A stretch of DNA of 64,000 bases from Flavobacterium sp. 102 (GTDB taxonomy: Bacteria > Bacteroidota > Bacteroidia > Flavobacteriales > Flavobacteriaceae): the NCBI RefSeq assembly GCF_003634615.1, contig NZ_RBKX01000001.1:1240001-1304000 (forward strand), given 5' to 3'. Under the pieces are notes generated by a model, which ran no database searches, was not told where the DNA came from, and worked only from the letters and a program-made list of their open reading frames with translations. Shown here piece by piece: positions 25,951 to 34,097 of this stretch. Both the position numbers and the translations under genes were made by a program. The first letter of the stretch is position 1, and the number at the start of each line of letters is the position of its first letter.

Positions 25951-28839
25951 ATGAAAAAGAACTATTTAATATTAGTAATTTTGATGATGTTTACTTATTT
26001 GTCTTTCGGACAGATAACAACATCTCCCACTACGGTTCTTGCGGATCAAACAGCTACCATTACATTTAATAAAACCGGAACACCATTGGCATCTTATACA
26101 GGAACAATTTATGCTTATGTTGGTGTAACAGTGAATGGAGTACAATGGCAAAATATTAAAGGAAGCGCCACTTGGGGAAATAATCTGCAACCTACAATGA
26201 CTCAAGTAACGAGTAATACTTATAGTCTTACTATTTCACCTGATTTATACACTTATTTCGGTGTAGGAACTACAAACTCAATAACACAAATTTGTATTAT
26301 ATTTAGAAGTGCCGATGCTTCAATGCAAACTTCTGATGCCTTTATTCCTGTTGGAGCTTTTCAATATACTTTAACTGCACCACTTTTAAACAGCAGTAAT
26401 ATCATAACAAACGGGTCAAATGTAACTGTAACAGCAAACAATACTAATGGTAGTGCTACCTATAATCTTTTAGCAAATGGAGTGTCTATCAATACAACTA
26501 CTACAGCTTCCTATTCTTATACGGATACCAATGTTACTGTAAATAAAAACTACGAATTAAGAATTACACAAGGAACAACAACCTTTTCAGCAAGATTTGC
26601 AGTTGTCATAAATCCAGGCACAAATTCATTAGCAATGCCCGCTGGGCTGGTTGATGGGATTAATTATAATCCATCAGATCCTACTAAAGCAACTTTGGTG
26701 TTAAATGCTCCAACAAAAAGTTTTGTTTATGTGGCTGGTAGTTTTAATAGTTGGCAACCCAATGCAACATATGCAATGAAAAAAGATACCGCATCGGGAT
26801 CTACTAAATATTGGTTGGAACTAACAGGATTAACACCCGGTCAAATGTATGCTTATCAATATTGGGTATGTGACGTAGTTAATGTGCCAATTGGGTCACC
26901 AGCAATAGTTAAGACAGCGGATCCTTATTCAAAATTAGTTTTATCTCCTTTTGATGATCCAGAAATTGTAACTTTAGGAGTTTATCCTGGATTACCGATT
27001 TATAACGACATCGCTCCGGGACAACAACGAGAAGTGTCTGTTCTACAGACTGGGCCAACAGCATGGTGGAACTATACTTGGAGTGCAGCAACAACAAATT
27101 TTGTTAAACCTAAAAAGAAAGATTTAGTTATTTATGAAGTTTTGGTTCGCGATTTTGACGCCAACAGAACATACCAGGATTTGATAAATAGAATTGACTA
27201 TTTCAAAAATTTAAAAATCAATGCCATCCAACTTATGCCGGTAATGGAGTTTGAAGGTAATATGAGTTGGGGTTACAATACAGTTTACCACATGGCTTTA
27301 GACAAAAGATATGGATCGCCTGCTAAACTAAAGGAATTGATCGATTTATGTCATCAAAACGGAATAGCGGTAATACTCGATATTGCTTTAAACCACGTCT
27401 TTGGTCGTTCCCCTTTAGAAAGAATGTGGATGTTAGATACTGACAATGATGGCTGGGCAAATGGTACAGGTTTCAGAACTACAACTGAAAATCCTTATCT
27501 TCACCAAGAAGCGAAACATTCTTATAATGTCGGAGGCGATATCAACCATTTTAGAACAACTGGTCCAGGTGGAGATGTAATCACTCCTTATGTTACTGAA
27601 ACCATCAGAACTTGGATTCAAGATTATAAAATTGATGGTTTCCGTTGGGATTTAACCAAAGGGTTTACCAATAGTTGTACAAGTGGAGATGAGGGATGTA
27701 CCAATAGCTATCTTACAGACAGAGTCGCAAAATTGAAACAGTATGCCGATATTCAATGGGCTTATGATCCTAATTTTTTAGTAATTTTTGAACATTTAGG
27801 TAATGGTGGTTCGGCTTCAGAAGAATTGGAATGGGCAAACTACCTACGTTCAGGGGATACCAAAGGAATCATGCAGTGGAGAAAAATGACTGATCCTTAT
27901 GCTAATTTATTAAAAGGAAATTATGCTGACCTTTCAGGAGTAGCAGATGCTACAACCAATAGATTTATTGGCTACGCCGAAAGTCATGACGAAGAAAGAG
28001 TAGGTTATAAGGCTTTTAACGAAGCTGGACAAACCCAAGGAAATTTACCTAAAATTTTGCAAAGATTTCCAGCGATGGGAGCAGTTCATCTTTTGGTTCC
28101 AGGACCAAAAATGATATGGCATTTTGGAGATTTAGGAAATACAGCTTCCTTGTGGACCTGTAATAACGGAGTTGTTTCGTACTCAGCACCAGATTGTAAA
28201 TTGGATACAAAGCCACAACCTCAATGGGTTGACAATTGGCTTGGCGATGCAGCTCGATTAAATATTTACAACAGTTGGGCCAAAATGATTGAATTGAAAA
28301 AAACTGAAACTGTTTTTGAAGATGGACAATATGCCTGGAATCTAAGTGCTACCGGTAGTCCAAGACTTGATATTTGGACTAGTACTTCACAAACTCCTAC
28401 TTTAAGTTATGTTTTTGTCAGAACAAATTTTTCAGATAATACTTTAAATACCGGAGCTGGATTTCCTTTTGCCGGAACTTGGTATAACTTAATGGATAAT
28501 TCAACTATTACTGTTACCGATACTAACATGAACATATCAATTCCTCCTGGAGAATTCAGAGTTTACGGAAATAAGCAATCAACTTTAAGTACAGATGAAT
28601 TCAGTCCTGTCAATAGTGTTAGTTTATATCCAAATCCAACTTCAGGAAGTTTCAGTATCAAAGGAGAAGTTTCTAAAGTAGAAGTATACTCAATCACAGG
28701 TCAATTGGTTAAATCATTTGAAAACATTTCATCTGAAGATTACCAATTCGATATCAATGACTTAAATAATGGGGTTTATTTAGTGAAAGCAATCGACCTA
28801 AATAACAATTCAAAAACCATGAAAGTCATCAAACAATAA
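25951..28839 (+). CDS. T9SS-secreted GH13 alpha-amylase
   Basis: A 962-residue extracellular amylase. Signal peptide 1-20 ends LSFG-Q. An N-terminal beta domain is followed by a CBM48-like module (VYVAGSFNSWQPNATYAMKK, about residues 255-340) and the GH13 barrel: DIALNHVFG (region I), FRWDLTKG with nucleophile Asp567, FEHLGNGG with Glu614 and ESHDEER with Asp680. The C-terminal ~75 residues, from SLYPNPTSGSF to MKVIKQ, form a type A T9SS sorting domain, so it should be exported to the surface or medium. It takes the place of the SusG lipoprotein in Bacteroides sus loci. It lies downstream of a terminator at the end of the susCDE operon. Confidence 0.93.
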   Translation: MKKNYLILVILMMFTYLSFGQITTSPTTVLADQTATITFNKTGTPLASYTGTIYAYVGVTVNGVQWQNIKGSATWGNNLQPTMTQVTSNTYSLTISPDLYTYFGVGTTNSITQICIIFRSADASMQTSDAFIPVGAFQYTLTAPLLNSSNIITNGSNVTVTANNTNGSATYNLLANGVSINTTTTASYSYTDTNVTVNKNYELRITQGTTTFSARFAVVINPGTNSLAMPAGLVDGINYNPSDPTKATLVLNAPTKSFVYVAGSFNSWQPNATYAMKKDTASGSTKYWLELTGLTPGQMYAYQYWVCDVVNVPIGSPAIVKTADPYSKLVLSPFDDPEIVTLGVYPGLPIYNDIAPGQQREVSVLQTGPTAWWNYTWSAATTNFVKPKKKDLVIYEVLVRDFDANRTYQDLINRIDYFKNLKINAIQLMPVMEFEGNMSWGYNTVYHMALDKRYGSPAKLKELIDLCHQNGIAVILDIALNHVFGRSPLERMWMLDTDNDGWANGTGFRTTTENPYLHQEAKHSYNVGGDINHFRTTGPGGDVITPYVTETIRTWIQDYKIDGFRWDLTKGFTNSCTSGDEGCTNSYLTDRVAKLKQYADIQWAYDPNFLVIFEHLGNGGSASEELEWANYLRSGDTKGIMQWRKMTDPYANLLKGNYADLSGVADATTNRFIGYAESHDEERVGYKAFNEAGQTQGNLPKILQRFPAMGAVHLLVPGPKMIWHFGDLGNTASLWTCNNGVVSYSAPDCKLDTKPQPQWVDNWLGDAARLNIYNSWAKMIELKKTETVFEDGQYAWNLSATGSPRLDIWTSTSQTPTLSYVFVRTNFSDNTLNTGAGFPFAGTWYNLMDNSTITVTDTNMNISIPPGEFRVYGNKQSTLSTDEFSPVNSVSLYPNPTSGSFSIKGEVSKVEVYSITGQLVKSFENISSEDYQFDINDLNNGVYLVKAIDLNNNSKTMKVIKQ

Positions 28840-28869
28840 GGTTAGATTAGTTATATAATTATTTTGCAG

Positions 28870-28900
28870 AAGCCACGTTTTTAAAGCGTGGCTTTTGTTT
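28870..28900 (+). terminator. Terminator after the amylase gene
   Basis: AAGCCACG (28870-28877) pairs with CGTGGCTT (28887-28894) around a nine-base loop, followed by a T-rich tract to 28902. It closes the sus operon. Confidence 0.88.
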
Positions 28901-28927
28901 TTTATAAAAATTTTCATCATAAATTTT

Positions 28928-28955
28928 TTTGTCTCTTTTACCCTTTGTATTTTTG
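28928..28955 (+). promoter_or_regulatory. Promoter of the AsmA-like gene, close to its start codon
   Basis: TTTG (28928-28931) and TATTTTTG (28948-28955) are separated by 16 bases and fit the Bacteroidota promoter form. The ATG at 28960 is only four bases after the -7 box, so the transcript would be almost or fully leaderless if this promoter is used. Confidence 0.45.
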
Positions 28956-28959
28956 ACCC

Positions 28960-31731
28960 ATGAAAAAGCCATCAAAACCAATCATAGTCAGGATTTTAAA
29001 GATTACAGGAATCACTTTGGGTTCGATAATCTTATTGATGTTTTTGATACCTATTCTTTTTCCCGGAAAAATTGCCGAAGAGGTAAAAGCCTTTGCCAAT
29101 AAAAAACTTAACGGCGAACTCGATTTTAAAGAAGCCAATCTCTCGTTCTTCAATCATTTTCCGTCATTGACTTTAACATTAACTGATTTTTCTTTAAAAG
29201 GCTCTGCACCATACCAAAAAGAAACGCTGATTTCTGCCAATGAAGTATCATTCGGAATCGATATTGGTTCTCTTATTTTTGACAAAAGTGTTACGATTGA
29301 TAAGATTTATGTGTCCAATGCGCTAATCAATGTAAAGGTCAATGCCAAAGGGGAAGCCAATTATAACGTTTATATAGCCGAACCCGAAACAAAGCCAAAA
29401 GACACCACCAGCAACACTTCACTTCGCTTAGATAAAATCGCCATCGAAGACAGTCATTTGGTTTATGATGACCAATCGACTAAAATTTTAATCGATGCCA
29501 ATGGGTTTAATTACATTGGAAACGGTGATTTAGACAAAGCTATTTTTGATATTTATACCGAAGCCGAAATTGAAGATTTCGACTTTACTTACGACGGTGA
29601 ACAATATTTAAAAAATAAAAAGGTAAAAGCCGATTTGATTACCAAAATCAACACCAATTCCTTGGCGTTTGTCTTCCAACAAAACAACTTAAAAATCAAC
29701 AAACTTCCGGTAGAATTCAACGGTAAGTTTGACTTCTTGAGTAATGGCTACGATATGGATTTCAATATCAAATCAGAAGACAGTAAGTTGAATGATTTCT
29801 TTACCGCATTGCCACCGGCTTATGTTACTTGGCTCGATAAAACCAAAGTCAAAGGAAGAGCCGATTTGTCTTTTACGCTAAAAGGAAAATACATTGCTTC
29901 CAAAAATCAAAAACCCGATGTGGCTTTCAATATGAAAATCCGTGACGGTTTAATTGAATACAAAGATGCGCCGTTTCCGGTATCGAATATCTTCTTGAAT
30001 TTCGATACCAAATTACCTTCATTGGACACCGAAAAATTGAGAGTGAATATCGATTCGATCTTTTTCAATGTCGATAAAGATTATGTCAAAGCGATAATCA
30101 AAACAGAAGGTTTATCGACGCCAAATGTCAGTGCGAGAATCTATTCCAAAATCGATTTGGCCCAAATGGACAAAGCCTTCGGATTGGAAAATATGGATTT
30201 GCGCGGTGTCTTAAATATGGACATCAAATCCAATGGTGTTTACGACAAAAAGAACAACAAGATTCCCGTAACCGATGGTAAAATCAATTTCAAGAATGGT
30301 TATGTAAAAACGGATTATTACCCAAATCCAATTAAAAATATCAATTTAGTCGCCACAATTTTAGACAAAAAAGGGTCGCTCGAAGATTTGAGTATCAACA
30401 TCATGCCGGCGTCTTTTGAGTTTGAAGGCAAACCAATTTTTGTCAATGCTAAATTGCAGAATTTTGCAAATATCATCTACGATATCAAAGCCAAAGGTGA
30501 ATTAGATTTAGGCAAAATCTACAAAGTTTTCTCCCAAAAAGGACTCGATGTTGAAGGTTATGTCAATGCCGATGTCGCTTTCAAAGGTTCGCAAGAAGAT
30601 GCTATGAACGGCCGATACAATAAGTTGCAAAATAGCGGCACTTTAATGCTGAAAAATATCAAAACCACTTCAGGATATTTACCAAAACCGTTTGTGATCA
30701 AAGAAGGAACGTTTGTGTTTAACCAAGACAAAATGAATTTCAATGATTTCATAGCGGCTTATGGTCAGTCCGATTTTAAAATGAATGGTTATTTGCAAAA
30801 CGTAATTGATTTTGTACTGACTGATAAAGCCATTTTAAAAGGCAACTTTCAATTGCATGCGAACTACATCAATGTTGATGAATTCATGGCGCAAACAACT
30901 ACGGTTAGGGATACTGTCGAAAATACGGAAACCAGTGCAACGCCAGCCGGAGTTATAGTCATTCCGGCTAATTTCGACTTGCAATTTAACGCTACAGCGA
31001 ACAAAATCAATTTTGATGGTTTGGCGATTGACCATCTGAAAGGCAACATGAAAATCAACAAAGGTCAATTGGAACTCAAACAATCCGGTTTTGATTTGAT
31101 TGGTTCCAATGTCAAAATGGATTTGGTTTACGGAAGTCAATCGGCTGAAAAAGCTTTCTTTGATTTTAAAATTTTGGCCAAAGAATTCGATATCAAACGC
31201 GCTTACAACGAAGTGAAAATGTTCAAGGAAATGGCTTCCGCCGCTGAAAGTGCCGAAGGAATTGTTTCGTTAGATTACAAAGTGGCCGGAATTCTCGATG
31301 CCAATATGCAACCAATTTATCCGTCTTTAACCGGAGCCGGAACTTTATCGGTGAAGAAAGTCAAAATGAAAGGATTTAAAATGTTTGGCGCTGTCAGTAA
31401 AAAAACAGGCAAAGACGCCATCAAAAATCCGGATGTATCGCAAGTTGATATCAAAACGACTATTAAGAACAACATTATCAATATCGAACGTTTCAAATTC
31501 AAAGTCGCCGGTTTCCGCCCAAGAATTGAAGGGCAAACCAGTTTTGACGGCAATCTGAATATCAAAATGCGTTTGGGTTTACCGCCATTCGGTATTCTGG
31601 GCATTCCGATTAAAGTCACCGGAACGCAAGACAATCCGAAAGTCAAATTAGGCAAACAAACCGAAGACTTACAAGAAACTGAATACGAAGGCGATGTGCC
31701 TAAACCCATATCTTCGGAACCAAAACCCTAA
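28960..31731 (+). CDS. AsmA-like protein
   Basis: A 923-residue protein with one N-terminal membrane helix (about residues 13-33) and a very long periplasmic part. The start resembles AsmA: after the helix, PGKIAEEVKAFANKKLNGEL and DFKEANLSFFNHFPSLTLTL, a shared AsmA N-terminal pattern. The rest is beta-rich, with repeated substrate-groove-like segments and a C-terminal AsmA-like part (PSLTGAGTLSVKKVKMKGFK, then FDGNLNIKMRLGLPPFG). AsmA-family proteins of the TamB/YhdP group are thought to bridge the envelope and move phospholipids; a flavobacterial role is not established. It lies upstream of HMG-CoA reductase, with a separate promoter between. Confidence 0.8.
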   Translation: MKKPSKPIIVRILKITGITLGSIILLMFLIPILFPGKIAEEVKAFANKKLNGELDFKEANLSFFNHFPSLTLTLTDFSLKGSAPYQKETLISANEVSFGIDIGSLIFDKSVTIDKIYVSNALINVKVNAKGEANYNVYIAEPETKPKDTTSNTSLRLDKIAIEDSHLVYDDQSTKILIDANGFNYIGNGDLDKAIFDIYTEAEIEDFDFTYDGEQYLKNKKVKADLITKINTNSLAFVFQQNNLKINKLPVEFNGKFDFLSNGYDMDFNIKSEDSKLNDFFTALPPAYVTWLDKTKVKGRADLSFTLKGKYIASKNQKPDVAFNMKIRDGLIEYKDAPFPVSNIFLNFDTKLPSLDTEKLRVNIDSIFFNVDKDYVKAIIKTEGLSTPNVSARIYSKIDLAQMDKAFGLENMDLRGVLNMDIKSNGVYDKKNNKIPVTDGKINFKNGYVKTDYYPNPIKNINLVATILDKKGSLEDLSINIMPASFEFEGKPIFVNAKLQNFANIIYDIKAKGELDLGKIYKVFSQKGLDVEGYVNADVAFKGSQEDAMNGRYNKLQNSGTLMLKNIKTTSGYLPKPFVIKEGTFVFNQDKMNFNDFIAAYGQSDFKMNGYLQNVIDFVLTDKAILKGNFQLHANYINVDEFMAQTTTVRDTVENTETSATPAGVIVIPANFDLQFNATANKINFDGLAIDHLKGNMKINKGQLELKQSGFDLIGSNVKMDLVYGSQSAEKAFFDFKILAKEFDIKRAYNEVKMFKEMASAAESAEGIVSLDYKVAGILDANMQPIYPSLTGAGTLSVKKVKMKGFKMFGAVSKKTGKDAIKNPDVSQVDIKTTIKNNIINIERFKFKVAGFRPRIEGQTSFDGNLNIKMRLGLPPFGILGIPIKVTGTQDNPKVKLGKQTEDLQETEYEGDVPKPISSEPKP

Positions 31732-31746
31732 TAATTTCCACTGGTT

Positions 31747-31783
31747 TTTGGATAACAAATTCAATCGCTATCACTTATCTTTG
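31747..31783 (+). promoter_or_regulatory. Promoter of the HMG-CoA reductase gene
   Basis: TATCTTTG at 31776-31783 is a perfect -7 element. The best upstream TTTG (31747-31750) is 25 bases away, longer than usual, so the -33 element is uncertain. The ATG is 27 bases after the -7 box. Confidence 0.45.
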
Positions 31784-31809
31784 TAGCCACTTAACTTTTA
31801 TCATCGTAT

Positions 31810-33126
31810 ATGAATAATGCAGTTGCCGGTTTTTCCAAATTGTCCAAAGAAGAAAAAATCAATTGGATTGCGAATGAATATTTCACTAATCCAACCGAAG
31901 CGATTAGAACCATCAAACAATATTGGAACAATGATGACAAACTCCAACAATTGCATGATGAGTTTATAGAAAATACGATTACCAATTTCTATTTGCCGAT
32001 GGGCATAGCGCCTAATTTCCTTATCAATGGGAAATATTATTCGGTACCCATGGTGATTGAAGAAAGTTCGGTTGTAGCTGCCGCAGCCAAATCAGCTAAG
32101 TTTTGGAGCACGCGTGGCGGATTTAAAGCGACCGTTTTGAATACAGAAAAGATTGGACAAGTTCACTTTTTGTTCAAAGGCGATTCCGCTAAACTGCAAT
32201 CATTTTTCAATTCAGTTAAAGCAACTTTAATCGATTCCACCGAAAGCATTACCAAAAACATGCAAAAGCGTGGCGGCGGTATTTTAGGATTGGAACTCAG
32301 AGATAAAACTTCCGAATTAAAGCATTATTATCAACTCCATGCAACGTTTGAAACCAAAGACAGCATGGGCGCGAATTTTATCAATTCGTGTTTAGAACAA
32401 TTGGCCAAAACTTTAAAAGAAGAAGCTCAAAATTATTCCGAGTTTGATGAAGCCGAAAAAAGCATTACTGTCGTGATGAGCATTTTGTCCAACTTTGTTC
32501 CTAATTGTATTGTTCGTGCCGAAGTTTCCTGTAAAGTAGATGATTTAGCCGAAAAGAAAATCGAAAACCCACAAGAGTTTGCCGAGAAATTTGTGCAAGC
32601 CGTTCGCATCGCCGAAATCGAACCTTTCCGTGCCGTGACGCACAACAAAGGCATCATGAATGGTGTTGATGCAGTGGTTTTGGCCACCGGAAATGATTTC
32701 AGAGCAGTCGAAGCCGGTGTTCATGCTTATGCTTCCAGAAATGGACAATATTCGAGTTTGTCACATGCCAAAATCGAAAACGGTATTTTCACTTTTTGGA
32801 TGGAAATCCCTTTGGCTTTAGGAACGGTTGGCGGATTAACTTCTTTACATCCATTGGTTAAAATGGCTTTGGAAATCTTGGGCAAACCTTCTGCGCAAGA
32901 ATTGATGCAGGTTGTAGCCGTTACGGGATTGGCACAAAACTTTGCGGCACTGCGCTCATTAACAACTACCGGAATTCAGGAAGGTCACATGAAAATGCAT
33001 TTGAATAATATTTTGAACCAATTCGAAGCGACTACAGATGAACGAAAAGCAATCGCAAAGCATTTCGAAAACAATACCGTGACGCATTCTGCTGTAGTGG
33101 AATTGATTCAAAATCTAAGAAAATAG
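31810..33126 (+). CDS. mvaA: Hydroxymethylglutaryl-CoA reductase, class II
   Basis: Interconverts HMG-CoA and mevalonate with NAD(P)H, the entry step of the mevalonate route. The 438-residue protein shows class II features: ENTITNFYLPMGIAPNF (about residues 55-71, with the catalytic Glu), an N-terminal FSKLSKEEKINWI, and THNKGIMNGVDAVVLATGND with the catalytic Lys and Asp. Late GTVGGLTSLHP also belongs to the active site. Class II enzymes were named degradative, but many bacteria use them for isoprenoid synthesis, and the neighbouring kinase supports that here. The next gene starts four bases after its stop. Confidence 0.92.
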   Translation: MNNAVAGFSKLSKEEKINWIANEYFTNPTEAIRTIKQYWNNDDKLQQLHDEFIENTITNFYLPMGIAPNFLINGKYYSVPMVIEESSVVAAAAKSAKFWSTRGGFKATVLNTEKIGQVHFLFKGDSAKLQSFFNSVKATLIDSTESITKNMQKRGGGILGLELRDKTSELKHYYQLHATFETKDSMGANFINSCLEQLAKTLKEEAQNYSEFDEAEKSITVVMSILSNFVPNCIVRAEVSCKVDDLAEKKIENPQEFAEKFVQAVRIAEIEPFRAVTHNKGIMNGVDAVVLATGNDFRAVEAGVHAYASRNGQYSSLSHAKIENGIFTFWMEIPLALGTVGGLTSLHPLVKMALEILGKPSAQELMQVVAVTGLAQNFAALRSLTTTGIQEGHMKMHLNNILNQFEATTDERKAIAKHFENNTVTHSAVVELIQNLRK

Positions 33127-33130
33127 TCTC

Positions 33131-34045
33131 TTGATAAAAAAATTTTATAGCAACGGAAAATTACTCATCACAGGGGAATATGTGGTGCTTGATGGTGCCA
33201 AGGCTTTTGCGTTGCCTACCAAATACGGTCAAAATCTAATCATAGAAGAAGCGGAAGACAACATCATCCAATGGACGAGTTACGACAGTGATAAAAGCAT
33301 TTGGTTTGAAGACAATATTCCATTTGCCTCGATCGTTAGAAAAGAGCGTAATGATGATGACAAAAGCGTTAAAAACACTTTAATCGAAATTTTGCACGAA
33401 GCTTATTTGATGAATTCTGATTTTATAACAACTTCAAAAGGATACAATATTACGACCGAATTAACTTTTCCCAAATTATGGGGTTTAGGGACATCTTCTA
33501 CATTAATCAATAATATTGCTCAATGGTTGCAAATTGATGCCTTTGAGCTGCTGAAAAGGAGTTTTGGCGGTAGTGGTTACGATATTGCTTGCGCTCAAAA
33601 TAACTCCGGAATTTTGTACCAAATTGTCAACGACAAACCGATTGTGGAAATTGTAGATTTCAATCCCGATTTTACGGATAAAATCTTCTTTGTTTATCTG
33701 AATAAAAAGCAGAATAGCAAAAATGCGATTGCATCTTATTACAGCAATCAAGTCGATATTAGAAAAACGATTCCGGTTATAAATGATTTAACAAAAATTG
33801 TAGTTGAAGCTGATCAACCCAAAACTTTTGCTTTGGCTTTAGCACAACACGAAATTGAATTGAGCAACATTTTAGAATTGGCTACTGTAAAAGAAGTACT
33901 GTTTCATGACTTTAATGGCGTTGTCAAAAGTCTAGGCGCTTGGGGCGGCGATTTTGTCTTGAGTATTTCCAAAGAAGATCCGACCGATTACTTTAAAGAA
34001 AGAGGTTTTGAGATTGTTATTCCTTATCACGAAATGATATTATAA
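33131..34045 (+). CDS. GYDIA-family GHMP kinase (candidate phosphomevalonate kinase)
   Basis: A 304-residue GHMP-superfamily kinase of the GYDIA group, named for its own motif (GGSGYDIACAQ; GYDIA at 149-153). Other blocks are KLLITGEYVVLDGAKA near the N-terminus, the ATP loop GLGTSSTL (118-125) and a late LGAWGGDFVL loop. It lies four bases behind HMG-CoA reductase, so both are translated from one mRNA. No canonical phosphomevalonate kinase is seen among the mevalonate genes here, making this the likely enzyme for the second phosphorylation; that is inference. The start is TTG at 33131: no ATG lies in a suitable position, and homologues begin at this point (MKKFYSNGKLL type). Confidence 0.85.
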   Translation: MIKKFYSNGKLLITGEYVVLDGAKAFALPTKYGQNLIIEEAEDNIIQWTSYDSDKSIWFEDNIPFASIVRKERNDDDKSVKNTLIEILHEAYLMNSDFITTSKGYNITTELTFPKLWGLGTSSTLINNIAQWLQIDAFELLKRSFGGSGYDIACAQNNSGILYQIVNDKPIVEIVDFNPDFTDKIFFVYLNKKQNSKNAIASYYSNQVDIRKTIPVINDLTKIVVEADQPKTFALALAQHEIELSNILELATVKEVLFHDFNGVVKSLGAWGGDFVLSISKEDPTDYFKERGFEIVIPYHEMIL

Positions 34046-34046
34046 T

Positions 34047-34080
34047 AAAAAAACCCTGAAGTTTAGCTTCAGGGTTTTTT
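34047..34080. terminator. Bidirectional intrinsic terminator
   Basis: ACCCTGAAG (34053-34061) pairs with CTTCAGGGT (34067-34075), flanked by an A tract on one side and a T tract on the other. It separates the convergent GYDIA kinase and foldase genes. Confidence 0.92.
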
Positions 34081-34097
34081 GTAATTGTTATTTTCGA

